From NCBI RefSeq assembly GCF_040218225.1, contig NZ_JAVJQO010000003.1, positions 1 to 64,000 on the forward strand: 64,000 nucleotides of DNA, given 5' to 3'. This document shows, in pieces, positions 17,189 to 25,678 of the stretch (position 1 is its first letter; each line of letters opens with the position of its first letter). This DNA is from Gracilimonas sp. (GTDB taxonomy: Bacteria > Bacteroidota > Rhodothermia > Balneolales > Balneolaceae). Below the pieces are notes generated by a model, which saw only the letters and a program-made list of their open reading frames with translations, made no database searches and was not told the DNA's origin. A program made the position numbers and the translations under genes.

Positions 17189-18730
17189 ATGGCCAATCAA
17201 CCGAATGATTATCTTTATCAACTGATTAAATCGTTGACAAAGGCTGAAAAGCGTGCATTTAAGATTTATGCAACCCGGAACAGCACGCCCGATGCTAAAT
17301 TCATCAAGCTCTTTGATGCAGTGGATAAAGTGACCGACTATGATGAAGAAGCTATTATCAAAAGCTTAAAAGGAGTTAAGAAGCGGCAATTTTCAAACCT
17401 GAAAGCTCATCTGTATAAACAGATTCTCACCAGTCTTCGGCTTACCAATATCAACCACAATGTAGACATCATGCTGCGCGAGCAGATTGATCATGCTCGA
17501 ATTTTGTATAACAAGGGACTCTATAAGCAAAGCCTGAGACTGCTGGACAAAGCCAAGTCTCTCGCCCACCAAAATCACCGGCATTCACTGGAATATGAAA
17601 TTCTGACTTTTGAACGAATCATAGAGTCGCAATATATCACCCGGAGTCTAAAGAACAGAGCCGATGAACTGATTGAACAAGCTGAGGAAAAGCTTCAAAC
17701 CCTTTCCAACTATAACCGACTTTCCAATCTGTCGTTAAGGCTTTATGGCATATACATTAAGGCTGGCCATGTTCGGGATCAAACCGATTATGAGAACATC
17801 AGCCGATATTTCAAAAAGGAACTGGACGATATAGATAAGGAAAACCTGGGCTTTTTTGAGCAGCTTTATCTCTATGTTTCCTATGCCTGGTACAGCTTGA
17901 TTGTTCAGGATTTCTTGCTTCAATATCGCTATGCCCAAAAGTGGGTCGATCTATTTCACGACAATCCGGATATGCTGGAACTGGAACCTATTTGGTATCT
18001 TAAAGGGCAACATGTGCTGCTAGAAGCATTGTTCATTCTGGGCCATTACAAGAAGCATGAGGAAGTAAAAAGGAATCTGGAATCCTTTCTGGATAATCCT
18101 CCTATACGGAGTAATGAAAACCTGGAAACGCTCGGCTTTATGTACCTATATACCTCAAAAATTAACGGACATTTTATTGCGGGTACGTTTTCAGAAGGGG
18201 TAAAGATGGTTCCGGAGTTGAACCGGAAAATAGAAAAATACGCACAGCAGGTGGATCCACACCGTATTCTGGTCTTCTACTATAAAATAGCCTGTTTGTA
18301 TTTTGGCGCCGGAAATAATGACAAAGCCATCGATTACCTCAATAAAATCATCAACTATCCCGACCAAAAGCTGCGGGAAGACCTTCACTGTTTTGCACGT
18401 ATTCTGAACCTTATTGCCCATTATGAATTAGGAAATCAGACCCATGTAGAGTATCAAATAAGATCTGTTTACCGATTTCTCAGAAAGATGAATGACCTGA
18501 ATCTGGTTCAGCAGGAAATACTGAACTTTCTTCAGAATTTAGGCAAGGCAAACGGTTCATCCCTGAAAGAAAAGTTCATAAAACTGCGCGAGCGACTGCT
18601 CGAAATCAATGAAATGCCTTATCAAAAACGTCCTTTTTTGTATTTGGACATCATATCCTGGCTGGAGTCCAAAATTCACAATAAACCCGTTCAGGACGTT
18701 ATAAACGAGAAATTCACTCCCCGTCATTAA
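17189..18730 (+). CDS. Alpha-solenoid (TPR-like) protein of unknown function
   Basis: The 513-residue product appears entirely helical, with repeated helix pairs such as the YNKGLYKQSLRLLDKAKSLA segment near residue 115 that look like tetratricopeptide repeats. The N-terminal SLTKAEKRAFKIYA stretch recurs in uncharacterised Bacteroidota proteins, as far as I recall. I see no signal peptide, membrane helix or enzymatic motif, so it should be cytoplasmic and bind partners. It lies between the divergent leu and ilv operons and 105 bp upstream of the ilv leader. It also shares the CTCACTCATT 10-mer with ilvD and ilvB. A link to branched-chain amino-acid regulation is only inferred from position. 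Confidence 0.7.
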   Translation: MANQPNDYLYQLIKSLTKAEKRAFKIYATRNSTPDAKFIKLFDAVDKVTDYDEEAIIKSLKGVKKRQFSNLKAHLYKQILTSLRLTNINHNVDIMLREQIDHARILYNKGLYKQSLRLLDKAKSLAHQNHRHSLEYEILTFERIIESQYITRSLKNRADELIEQAEEKLQTLSNYNRLSNLSLRLYGIYIKAGHVRDQTDYENISRYFKKELDDIDKENLGFFEQLYLYVSYAWYSLIVQDFLLQYRYAQKWVDLFHDNPDMLELEPIWYLKGQHVLLEALFILGHYKKHEEVKRNLESFLDNPPIRSNENLETLGFMYLYTSKINGHFIAGTFSEGVKMVPELNRKIEKYAQQVDPHRILVFYYKIACLYFGAGNNDKAIDYLNKIINYPDQKLREDLHCFARILNLIAHYELGNQTHVEYQIRSVYRFLRKMNDLNLVQQEILNFLQNLGKANGSSLKEKFIKLRERLLEINEMPYQKRPFLYLDIISWLESKIHNKPVQDVINEKFTPRH

Positions 18731-18835
18731 TAGAATATTTATTTGGGCATCCCATCAATTAAAAAGATAGCACCGCTGTTTAGTTGATATTATAGCTAAG
18801 TCAGCTTTTCTTAGGAGCGAATTAAACGTTCAATT

Positions 18836-18910
18836 ATGCTGTCTATCATTATTTCTCTGGTCATTATTCAAGTCATTGGTATTCCATACCAACCAGGGAA
18901 AGTTTTGTGA
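18836..18910 (+). CDS. Candidate ilv leader peptide (attenuator), 24 residues
   Basis: This is a short ORF starting at ATG 18836 and stopping at TGA 18908-18910. It is too short for ordinary gene calling. Of 24 codons, 7 encode Ile, 3 Val and 3 Leu. They include runs III at positions 4-6 and LVII at 8-11, and the peptide ends VL. It precedes a perfect terminator hairpin and the ilvDBNCA genes. That is the classical layout of a leader peptide whose translation senses charged tRNAs for Ile, Val and Leu. The GGAG at 18813 is about 19 nt from the start, so it is probably not a functional Shine-Dalgarno site. Expression of the peptide is inference. Confidence 0.75.
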   Translation: MLSIIISLVIIQVIGIPYQPGKVL

Positions 18911-18944
18911 TGGCAACTTGATTATGATTACACAAAGCCTTCCC
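18876..18944 (+). promoter_or_regulatory. ilv attenuator: pause hairpin and antiterminator
   Basis: Within the leader ORF, TTGGTAT (18876-18882) pairs with ATACCAA (18886-18892), a 7-bp hairpin with a 3-nt loop. Next, GGGAAAGTTTTGTG (18896-18909) can pair with CACAAAGCCTTCCC (18931-18944), giving 14 positions with one mismatch and one G-U. This helix overlaps the leader stop codon on one side and the 5' arm of the terminator on the other, so the two structures exclude each other. A ribosome stalled at the Ile/Val/Leu codons would leave the antiterminator free. A ribosome reaching the stop would cover it. Confidence 0.72.
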
Positions 18945-18967
18945 TAATCCGGAAGGCTTTTTTTTTT
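18934..18967 (+). terminator. ilv attenuator terminator
   Basis: AAAGCCTTCC (18934-18943) pairs perfectly with GGAAGGCTTT (18951-18960) around a 7-base loop. A ten-base T-run at 18958-18967 follows. This is a textbook intrinsic terminator, located 40 nt before the ilvD start and 23 nt after the leader stop. It could also end a transcript from the upstream gene, but the competing antiterminator favours regulated termination. Confidence 0.88.
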
Positions 18968-18995
18968 GAACTTAGTTTTTTGGAAACGACTCACA

Positions 18996-19005
18996 CTCAC
19001 TCATT
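18996..19005 (+). promoter_or_regulatory. Shared 10-mer CTCACTCATT upstream of ilvD
   Basis: This is the same 10-mer found before the alpha-solenoid gene and ilvB, here 2 nt before the ilvD ATG. It falls within the 5' untranslated region downstream of the attenuator terminator. Confidence 0.35.
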
Positions 19006-19007
19006 AC

Positions 19008-20687
19008 ATGGCGGAATTAAATAAATACAGTAAACAAGTCACCCAGGACGACTCTCAGCCTGCAGCCCAGGCTATGCTACATGCTATAGGCCTTACTGAC
19101 GAAGACCTACAGAAACCTCTCATTGGTGTTGCAAGTACTGGTTATGAAGGCAATCCCTGTAACATGCACCTCAATGATTTAGCGGTTCATGTGAAAAAAG
19201 GAATTGAAAATGCCGGATTAAACGGACTGATTTTTAATACTATTGGTATCAGCGATGGCATTTCGATGGGAACGCCCGGAATGAGGTATTCTCTGCCCTC
19301 CCGGGATTTAATTGCAGATTCAATGGAATCGGTAGTCAAGGGAATGTCTTATGATGGTTTTGCGGCTATCGTAGGCTGTGACAAGAATATGCCCGGCGCT
19401 CTGATGGCCATGATTCGTGTAAACCGGCCTTCCATTCTGGTTTATGGTGGAACCATTGCTCCCGGTTTTCATAACGGACAAAAACTGGATGTGGTTTCCG
19501 CTTTTGAAGCCTGGGGTCAAAAAGTAAGCGGGAAAATGTCGGAAGGAGATTTTAAGGATGTGATTCAGCATGCTTGTCCCGGTGCCGGTGCCTGTGGCGG
19601 GATGTATACCGCCAACACCATGTCATCAGCTATTGAGGCTCTGGGGTTAAGTCTTCCCTATAATTCTTCGAACCCGGCTATGAATGGAGTAAAAGCCATT
19701 GAATGTGAAGAAGTTGGACAACATCTCTACCACCTGCTGGAGAACGACATCAAGCCACTGGACATTCTAACCAAACAATCATTTGAAAACGCCATCCGCC
19801 TGATTATGGTTTTAGGCGGATCAACAAATGCGGTTCTTCACCTTATTGCCATTGCCCGTACTGCGAATATCGACATCGGGCTGGATGACTTTCAGCGACT
19901 GAGCAACAACACCCCTTTTCTGGCAGACCTGAAGCCAAGTGGTAAATATGTAATGCAAGACCTACACGAAGCAGGAGGTGTTCCGGCTGTAATGAAATAT
20001 ATGCTTGAACAGGATCTCCTGGATGGAGACTGCATGACCGTGACCGGAAAAACATTAGCTGAAAATCTTGCAGAAGTTGATGCATTGGATGACAAACAGG
20101 ATGTCATTCACCCCTTTGAAAACCCCATTAAGAAAAGCGGCCATATTCGCATCCTATATGGAAATCTTGCAGAAGAAGGTGCTGTGGCTAAAATAACCGG
20201 GAAAGAAGGAGAACTTTTTGAAGGAACAGCCCGTGTTTTTGAAAGCGAGTTTGAAGCCAACGATGGAATTAAGAACGGGGAAGTAAAAGCCGGAGATGTA
20301 GTCGTAATCCGATATGCCGGCCCCAAAGGCGGTCCCGGAATGCCGGAAATGCTGAAACCCACTTCCGCAATTATGGGCGCAGGCTTAGGGAATGATGTGG
20401 CTCTTATAACCGACGGTCGGTTTTCCGGAGGCACCCATGGATTTGTAGTAGGTCACATAACTCCTGAAGCACAAACAGGCGGTGCAATTGGACTGATCAG
20501 GAATGGAGACACCATCAGAATTGATGCCATAAAAAATGAAATCAATGTGCTGATTTCTGATGAGGAACTAGCTGAACGAAAGAAACAATGGAAGGAGCCG
20601 CCACTTAAGGAGGCCACTGGCACTCTGTACAAATACGCCAAAAGCGTTTCATCAGCTTCACAAGGCTGTGTAACCGACGAGTTTTAA
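19008..20687 (+). CDS. ilvD: Dihydroxy-acid dehydratase
   Basis: It dehydrates 2,3-dihydroxy-isovalerate and -methylvalerate to the 2-oxo acids in valine and isoleucine synthesis, using an Fe-S cluster. I chose ATG 19008 (MAELNKYSK). The frame is open from a TTG at 18966, but that start would lie inside the terminator T-run. Cluster cysteines are visible in [16 protein letters not shown] and [17 protein letters not shown]. The C-terminal [20 protein letters not shown] motif is intact. The product is 559 residues, the usual size. It is the first gene of ilvDBNCA and is controlled by the upstream attenuator. Confidence 0.96.
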   Translation: MAELNKYSKQVTQDDSQPAAQAMLHAIGLTDEDLQKPLIGVASTGYEGNPCNMHLNDLAVHVKKGIENAGLNGLIFNTIGISDGISMGTPGMRYSLPSRDLIADSMESVVKGMSYDGFAAIVGCDKNMPGALMAMIRVNRPSILVYGGTIAPGFHNGQKLDVVSAFEAWGQKVSGKMSEGDFKDVIQHACPGAGACGGMYTANTMSSAIEALGLSLPYNSSNPAMNGVKAIECEEVGQHLYHLLENDIKPLDILTKQSFENAIRLIMVLGGSTNAVLHLIAIARTANIDIGLDDFQRLSNNTPFLADLKPSGKYVMQDLHEAGGVPAVMKYMLEQDLLDGDCMTVTGKTLAENLAEVDALDDKQDVIHPFENPIKKSGHIRILYGNLAEEGAVAKITGKEGELFEGTARVFESEFEANDGIKNGEVKAGDVVVIRYAGPKGGPGMPEMLKPTSAIMGAGLGNDVALITDGRFSGGTHGFVVGHITPEAQTGGAIGLIRNGDTIRIDAIKNEINVLISDEELAERKKQWKEPPLKEATGTLYKYAKSVSSASQGCVTDEF

Positions 20688-20697
20688 CCTATATAAT

Positions 20698-20707
20698 CTC
20701 ACTCATT
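20698..20707 (+). promoter_or_regulatory. Shared 10-mer CTCACTCATT abutting the ilvB start
   Basis: The 10-mer ends at the base before the ilvB ATG at 20708. This is the third exact copy in the branched-chain locus. A weaker match, ATCACTCATA, lies about 20 nt before ilvC. Confidence 0.35.
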
Positions 20708-22447
20708 ATGGGAACAGTAGAAGTACCTGAATTAACATCACAACCAAAAACAACGGCAACCAAAAGAATGACCGGCGCTGAAGCAATGGTCCGGATTTTA
20801 CTTGAAGAAAATGTCGATATGGCTTTTGGTTACCCCGGCGGTGCAATTATGCCGGTTTATGATGCACTTTATGATCATCAGGATACCATCCATCATGTAC
20901 TTGCCCGACACGAACAGGGAGCTATTCACATGGCTCAGGGTTATGCCCGGGCAAACGGCAAAGTCGGTGTCTGCCTTGCCACTTCCGGTCCCGGAGCAAC
21001 TAACCTGATTACCGGTATTGCCGATGCCCAGATTGACTCTACTCCCTTGGTATGCATAACGGGTCAGGTTAATTCTTCTTTACTGGGAAGCGATGCTTTT
21101 CAGGAATGTGATGTACTTGGCATTTCCATGCCGGTTACCAAATGGAATTATCAAATCACACGTGCCGAAGAAATACCCCAGGCTCTTGCTAAAGCGTTTT
21201 ACCTGGCCAGAACCGGCCGGCCCGGGCCTGTGGTCATCGATATTACCAAAGATGCCCAGTTTGAGGAATTTGATTTCGCCTATCAGAAATGTACTTCTCT
21301 CAGAAGTTATACTCCTAAACCAAAGCTGGATCTTTCTAAAGTTGAAGAGGCTGCTGAGTTGATAAATAACGCTGAGCGCCCCTATGTTCTTTTTGGGCAG
21401 GGAGTGTTGCTGGCGAATGCCGAAAAGGAATTCAAACAGTTCATCGAAAAAACAGGCATTCCCTCTGCATGGACCATCATGGGGCTTTCCGCGCTCGAAA
21501 CCGATCACCCCTTAAACGTAGGGATGCTGGGCATGCATGGCAATTACGGACCGAACCTCCTCACCAACGAGTGTGATATACTTATTGCTATAGGCATGCG
21601 CTTTGATGACCGGGTAACCGGAAACCTTTCTACATATGCCAGGCAGGCAAAGGTCATTCATCTTGAAATTGATCCTGCCGAAATTGATAAAAACGTATCG
21701 GCTGATGTCCCTGTTCTTGGCGACGCCAAAGAATCTCTAACCGAGCTCATAAAACACGTGAAACCAAACAGCCATGAAGAATGGCTTCAGCGATTTCGTG
21801 ATTGCGACAAAGAGGAATGGGATAAGGTTATTGAGGAAGAACTCCACCCCACTACTGATGTATTGAGCATGGGGGAAGTGATTCGCATCATCAATAAAAA
21901 AACCAACGACGACCATATTCTGGTAACCGATGTAGGGCAACACCAGATGGTCGCCTGCCGCTACACCAACTTCAGCCGTTCGAAAAGTAATATCACTTCG
22001 GGCGGACTCGGAACCATGGGTTTTGGTCTGCCAGCTGGAATTGGAGCAGCACTTGGCGCACCAGACCGAACTGTAATAGCCGTAGTTGGCGATGGTGGCT
22101 TCCAGATGACCATGCAGGAATTGGCGACCATCTACCAGACCAAAGCCAAAGTTAAAGTATTGCTGCTGAATAATGAATTTCTGGGGATGGTACGGCAATG
22201 GCAGCAGCTATTTTTCGAAAAAAGATATTCATCCACCGAACTTATTAATCCTGATTTCCAGCAGCTGGCCAAAGGATTTTATATCCCCACCAAAAAAGTC
22301 ACAGAGCGGGAAAATCTGGATAAAGCGATTGAGGAATTCATCAACTATGATGGTGCTTATTTCCTCGAAGTGATGGTGGGCAAAGAAAATAATGTATTCC
22401 CGATGGTACCTAGTGGCTCGGGAGTCGCAGAAATACGATTGGAGTGA
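20708..22447 (+). CDS. ilvB: Acetolactate synthase, large (catalytic) subunit
   Basis: This thiamine-diphosphate and FAD enzyme condenses pyruvate with pyruvate or 2-oxobutyrate. The N-terminal FGYPGGAIMPVYDAL and HEQGAIHMAQGYARA carry the ThDP-activating Glu. The Mg/ThDP motif is GDGGFQMTMQELATI near residue 461, followed by LLNNEFLGMVRQWQQ, a segment specific to acetohydroxyacid synthase. The 579-residue length fits biosynthetic IlvB, and the neighbouring ilvN supplies the regulatory subunit. It lies 20 bp after ilvD. Confidence 0.96.
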   Translation: MGTVEVPELTSQPKTTATKRMTGAEAMVRILLEENVDMAFGYPGGAIMPVYDALYDHQDTIHHVLARHEQGAIHMAQGYARANGKVGVCLATSGPGATNLITGIADAQIDSTPLVCITGQVNSSLLGSDAFQECDVLGISMPVTKWNYQITRAEEIPQALAKAFYLARTGRPGPVVIDITKDAQFEEFDFAYQKCTSLRSYTPKPKLDLSKVEEAAELINNAERPYVLFGQGVLLANAEKEFKQFIEKTGIPSAWTIMGLSALETDHPLNVGMLGMHGNYGPNLLTNECDILIAIGMRFDDRVTGNLSTYARQAKVIHLEIDPAEIDKNVSADVPVLGDAKESLTELIKHVKPNSHEEWLQRFRDCDKEEWDKVIEEELHPTTDVLSMGEVIRIINKKTNDDHILVTDVGQHQMVACRYTNFSRSKSNITSGGLGTMGFGLPAGIGAALGAPDRTVIAVVGDGGFQMTMQELATIYQTKAKVKVLLLNNEFLGMVRQWQQLFFEKRYSSTELINPDFQQLAKGFYIPTKKVTERENLDKAIEEFINYDGAYFLEVMVGKENNVFPMVPSGSGVAEIRLE

Positions 22448-22451
22448 TCCT

Positions 22452-22994
22452 ATGCAATCTGAACTACAAGAATTTACTATAACCGCATATACCGAAAATC
22501 ATGTGGGACTGCTGCACAGGCTTACCATCATTTTCACCAAGCGGAAGATTAACATCGAAAGCCTGACAACTTCCGAAAGCGAAACCGAGGGCATTCACCG
22601 GTTCACCATTGCGGTAACCGAAACCGAGGAACAGGTTATAAAAGTAGTCAAGCAAATTGAAAAGCAGGTGGAAGTGCTGAAGGCTGACTACTACACCAAA
22701 AAGGAGGTCGTTCAACAGGAACTGGCACTCTATAAAATCTCGACCAAGTCCCTCACCAACGGACTCGAAGTTGAGCGGATTGTCCGCGAGCATAATGCCC
22801 GGTTTCTGACTATCGAAAAGCACTTTGTGGTGATCGAAAAATCCGGTTTTCGCAGAGAGACTATGGCTCTTTTTGATGAACTCAAACCTTTTGGCATCAA
22901 CGAATTTGTACGATCCGGACGGATTGCCGTGTCCCGGGAACGGGATGGTATCGGGAAAGATGTAGAAAAAATACTGGCTGAAGCAGCTTTATAA
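22452..22994 (+). CDS. ilvN: Acetolactate synthase, small (regulatory) subunit
   Basis: This ACT-domain subunit activates IlvB and normally confers valine feedback inhibition. I chose ATG 22452 because GGAG at 22441-22444 lies 7 nt upstream and the N-terminal ACT domain begins at once (LQEFTITAYTENHVGLLHRL). The frame is open to an ATG at 22392 inside ilvB. From 22452 the product is 180 residues. HVGLLHRLTIIFTKRKINIESL is the ACT ligand-binding turn and helix, and a second domain follows. The start is 4 nt past the ilvB stop, indicating translational coupling. Confidence 0.95.
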   Translation: MQSELQEFTITAYTENHVGLLHRLTIIFTKRKINIESLTTSESETEGIHRFTIAVTETEEQVIKVVKQIEKQVEVLKADYYTKKEVVQQELALYKISTKSLTNGLEVERIVREHNARFLTIEKHFVVIEKSGFRRETMALFDELKPFGINEFVRSGRIAVSRERDGIGKDVEKILAEAAL

Positions 22995-23019
22995 ACCATT
23001 TATAGAAATCTACCACCTC

Positions 23020-23043
23020 GTTCCGCACGCTCAGCGTCGGAAC
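23020..23043. repeat. REP-like palindrome, ilvN-ilvC gap
   Basis: GTTCCG and GGAAC flank an ACGCT/AGCGT core. This is the same repeat family as the copies at 15622, 15761, 24173, 24219 and 24267. All known copies in the window lie in gaps of the leu/ilv locus. Confidence 0.6.
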
Positions 23044-23088
23044 GAACAACGAATGTAAATCACTCATAAAAACACACAGAAATAAATT

Positions 23089-24165
23089 ATGGCAACACTA
23101 AATTTTGGCGGCGTCGAAGAAGAAGTAGTTACCCGGGATGAATTCCCCCTTGAAAAAGCACTTGAAACCATGAAAGATGAAACCATTGCGGTGATCGGTT
23201 ATGGTGTTCAGGGGCCGGGACAAGCACTAAACCTAAAAGACAATGGCTTTAATGTGATTGTTGGCCAGCGCAAAAATTCCAGCACCTGGGATAAAGCTGT
23301 TGAAGATGGCTGGGTTCCCGGCGAGACTTTATTTGAAATTGAAGAAGCAGCTCAGCGCGGAACCGTTGTACAGTATCTGCTTTCTGATGCCGGACAAATA
23401 GCTGTTTGGCCAACCGTCAAGGCAGCCCTTAATCCCGGCGATGCCCTCTACTTTTCGCACGGATTTGGTATTACTTATAAAGATCGTACAGGCATCATCC
23501 CTCCTGAAAATGTGGATGTTATTCTAGTAGCTCCTAAAGGTTCGGGAACCTCCCTCCGGCGCATGTTTCTGGAGGGACGGGGCCTGAACTCTAGCTATGC
23601 TATCTTTCAGGATGCCACCGGCCGTGCCAAAAAACGGGTAACTGCCCTCGGAATTGGAGTCGGTTCAGGATATTTGTTTGAAACCACTTTTAAGAGCGAA
23701 GTTTACAGTGATCTAACAGGCGAGCGGGGTACACTCATGGGTGCTATTCAGGGAATATTCGCTGCTCAGTATGAAGTGCTCCGGTCAAACGGCCATTCTC
23801 CTTCTGAAGCCTTCAACGAAACGGTTGAAGAGTTAACTCAATCACTGATGCCGCTTGTTGCAGAAAATGGCATGGACTGGATGTACGCAAATTGCTCTAC
23901 CACAGCTCAGCGCGGTGCTTTGGATTGGTGGAAAAAGTTCCGTGACGCGACCAAGCCTGTATTTGAGAATCTATATGATGAAGTAGCTGCCGGACGCGAA
24001 GCCCAGCGCTCTATCGATTCAAACAGCCAGTCTGATTACCGGGCAAAACTGGAAGAAGAACTCAAAGAACTCCGTGAATCCGAAATGTGGAAAGCAGGTT
24101 CGACCGTGCGCCAGCTTCGTCCGGAAAACAATAAGGTTGAAGAAGAAGTAGTCGCCGGAGAATAG
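23089..24165 (+). CDS. ilvC: Ketol-acid reductoisomerase
   Basis: It isomerises and reduces acetolactate and acetohydroxybutyrate with NADPH. The Rossmann motif GYGVQGPGQALNLKDNG lies near residue 37. A catalytic region has HGFGI, VAPKGSGTSLR and the acidic pair in YSDLTGERGTLMG, which binds the two magnesium ions. At 358 residues it is a little longer than the 330-residue class I form, with an extended charged C-terminus ending in a Glu-rich tail. It follows ilvN after a 94-bp gap that carries a palindromic repeat. Confidence 0.95.
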   Translation: MATLNFGGVEEEVVTRDEFPLEKALETMKDETIAVIGYGVQGPGQALNLKDNGFNVIVGQRKNSSTWDKAVEDGWVPGETLFEIEEAAQRGTVVQYLLSDAGQIAVWPTVKAALNPGDALYFSHGFGITYKDRTGIIPPENVDVILVAPKGSGTSLRRMFLEGRGLNSSYAIFQDATGRAKKRVTALGIGVGSGYLFETTFKSEVYSDLTGERGTLMGAIQGIFAAQYEVLRSNGHSPSEAFNETVEELTQSLMPLVAENGMDWMYANCSTTAQRGALDWWKKFRDATKPVFENLYDEVAAGREAQRSIDSNSQSDYRAKLEEELKELRESEMWKAGSTVRQLRPENNKVEEEVVAGE

Positions 24166-24172
24166 CATACCC

Positions 24173-24290
24173 GTTCCGACGCAGAGCGTCAGAACGAGTT
24201 GGGCTTGTTGAACGCCTGGTTCCGACACAGAGCATCAGAACGAGTTTTTTGCTTGATGAATGCCTGGTTCTGACGCTCTGCGTCGGAACC
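24173..24290. repeat. Cluster of three REP-like palindromes, ilvC-ilvA gap
   Basis: Two near-direct copies of about 46-48 bp start at 24173 and 24219. Each begins GTTCCGAC, contains CAGAGC and AGAACGAGTT, and ends GCCTG. A third, more perfect palindromic copy (24267-24290, GTTCTGACGCTCTGCGTCGG) lies in the opposite orientation. Each can fold into a hairpin between the last two ilv genes. The form resembles REP sequences mobilised by RAYT transposases; no RAYT gene is in the window. Confidence 0.7.
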
Positions 24291-24345
24291 AAATGATGTA
24301 GCTAATTCAATTCAAAATTTCCAATCCATAATTTCCAAATTCTAC

Positions 24346-25611
24346 ATGCCTGAAGCTAAAGTATCATCAACCGTCTCGGTTCAAAATATACAGGAAGCCG
24401 CTCATGTCCTGAAAGACGTAGCCGTTCGTACACCGCTGATGTATAACCACCAGCTTTCAGAACAAACCGAAGCTAAAATCTGGCTGAAACGGGAAGACTT
24501 ACAGGTAGTTCGTTCCTATAAAATCCGGGGAGCTTTTCACAAGATTCAAAGTCTTACTGATAAAGAACTGGAGAATGGAATCGTCTGCGCCAGTGCCGGA
24601 AATCATGCTCAGGGTGTGGCCTTTGCCTGTGCGCAAAAGCAAATCAGGGGGACTATTTTTATGCCGGTTCCCACTCCCGAACAGAAAGTGAAACAAGTGA
24701 AAATGTTTGGCAAGGAATACGTCGATGTTCGTTTGGTGGGTGACACTTTTGACGATTCTTTTGACGAAGCCATAACCTTCAGCAATCAACAAAAAGCCGC
24801 CTTCATCCCTCCTTTTGATGATCCTAAAATTATTGAAGGCCAGGGAACCGTGGGAAAAGAAATCCTGGAGGATGCGGAAGAACCGATTGACTACCTGGTT
24901 GTACCAGTTGGTGGAGGCGGACTTTCCGCAGGCATTGGCTCCTATTTCAGTGTACTCTCTCCTTCCACAAAAATTATCGGGGTTGAACCGGCTGGCGCTC
25001 CCGCTATGAAAAAGTCACTCGAAGAAGGCAAGCTCATCACCTTAGACAAAATTGACAAGTTTGTGGATGGAGCTGCAGTAAAACGGGTGGGCGAGCACAC
25101 GTTCAACATCTGCCGGGAAGTGCTGGAAAAAGTAATTACCGTGCCGGAAGGGAAAGTATGCAGTACCATTCTCCAGCTGTATAATGAACAAGCGATTGTA
25201 GCAGAACCGGCAGGATCATTAGCTGTGGCTGCCCTCGATTTTCTGAAGGAAGAAATCAAAGGAAAAAACGTGGTTTGTGTTGTCAGCGGAAGCAATAACG
25301 ACATCACACGAACGGCCGAAATTAAAGAACGGTCGATGCTGTATGAAGGACTCAAGCATTATTTCATTGTGGATTTTCCCCAACGGGCCGGTGCATTACG
25401 TGAGTTTCTGGATAATGTACTCGGACCTGAAGATGACATCGCTCACTTTGAATACTCTAAGAAAACCAGCCGTGAACAAGGTCCGGCCTTAATCGGGATT
25501 GAAGTGAAAGCCAAAAAAGATTTTGAGCCTTTAGTCGGGCGTATGGAAGCAGCCAACATCAACTATGAATACGTCAACAACCAGCCTCATCTATTTCGGT
25601 TTTTGATTTAA
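24346..25611 (+). CDS. ilvA: Threonine dehydratase (biosynthetic)
   Basis: This PLP enzyme deaminates threonine to 2-oxobutyrate for isoleucine synthesis. The PLP lysine lies in VVRSYKIRGAFHKI near residue 65, and the phosphate-binding loop is VGGGGLSAGI. The 421-residue chain has one short C-terminal ACT-like domain (from about residue 330) rather than the two of E. coli IlvA. This is the layout seen in Bacillus and Bacteroidota enzymes. It closes the ilv operon, separated from ilvC by the repeat cluster. Confidence 0.94.
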   Translation: MPEAKVSSTVSVQNIQEAAHVLKDVAVRTPLMYNHQLSEQTEAKIWLKREDLQVVRSYKIRGAFHKIQSLTDKELENGIVCASAGNHAQGVAFACAQKQIRGTIFMPVPTPEQKVKQVKMFGKEYVDVRLVGDTFDDSFDEAITFSNQQKAAFIPPFDDPKIIEGQGTVGKEILEDAEEPIDYLVVPVGGGGLSAGIGSYFSVLSPSTKIIGVEPAGAPAMKKSLEEGKLITLDKIDKFVDGAAVKRVGEHTFNICREVLEKVITVPEGKVCSTILQLYNEQAIVAEPAGSLAVAALDFLKEEIKGKNVVCVVSGSNNDITRTAEIKERSMLYEGLKHYFIVDFPQRAGALREFLDNVLGPEDDIAHFEYSKKTSREQGPALIGIEVKAKKDFEPLVGRMEAANINYEYVNNQPHLFRFLI

Positions 25612-25621
25612 AATAGCTTAA

Positions 25622-25654
25622 TAAAAAAAGGCCGACATCTTTCGATATCGGCCT
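25622..25654. terminator. Hairpin terminator between ilvA and fasciclin gene
   Basis: AGGCCGACATC (25629-25639) pairs with GATATCGGCCT (25644-25654) with one mismatch and a 4-base loop. A seven-base A-run directly before the hairpin becomes a T-run on the minus strand, so it best terminates the fasciclin gene and may also block ilvA read-through. Confidence 0.75.
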
Positions 25655-25678
25655 GGATGGTCCTGTCTGGTTTCTAAC

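Noticed and set aside
18966-19007. A TTG start for ilvD inside the terminator T-run.
   Set aside because: It would place a start in the T-run of the terminator and add 14 non-conserved residues. ATG 19008 gives the usual N-terminus.
24173-24290. Repeated units between ilvC and ilvA considered as a CRISPR array.
   Set aside because: Only three units, one inverted, each itself palindromic, with no regular spacers and no cas genes. They are REP-like palindromes.
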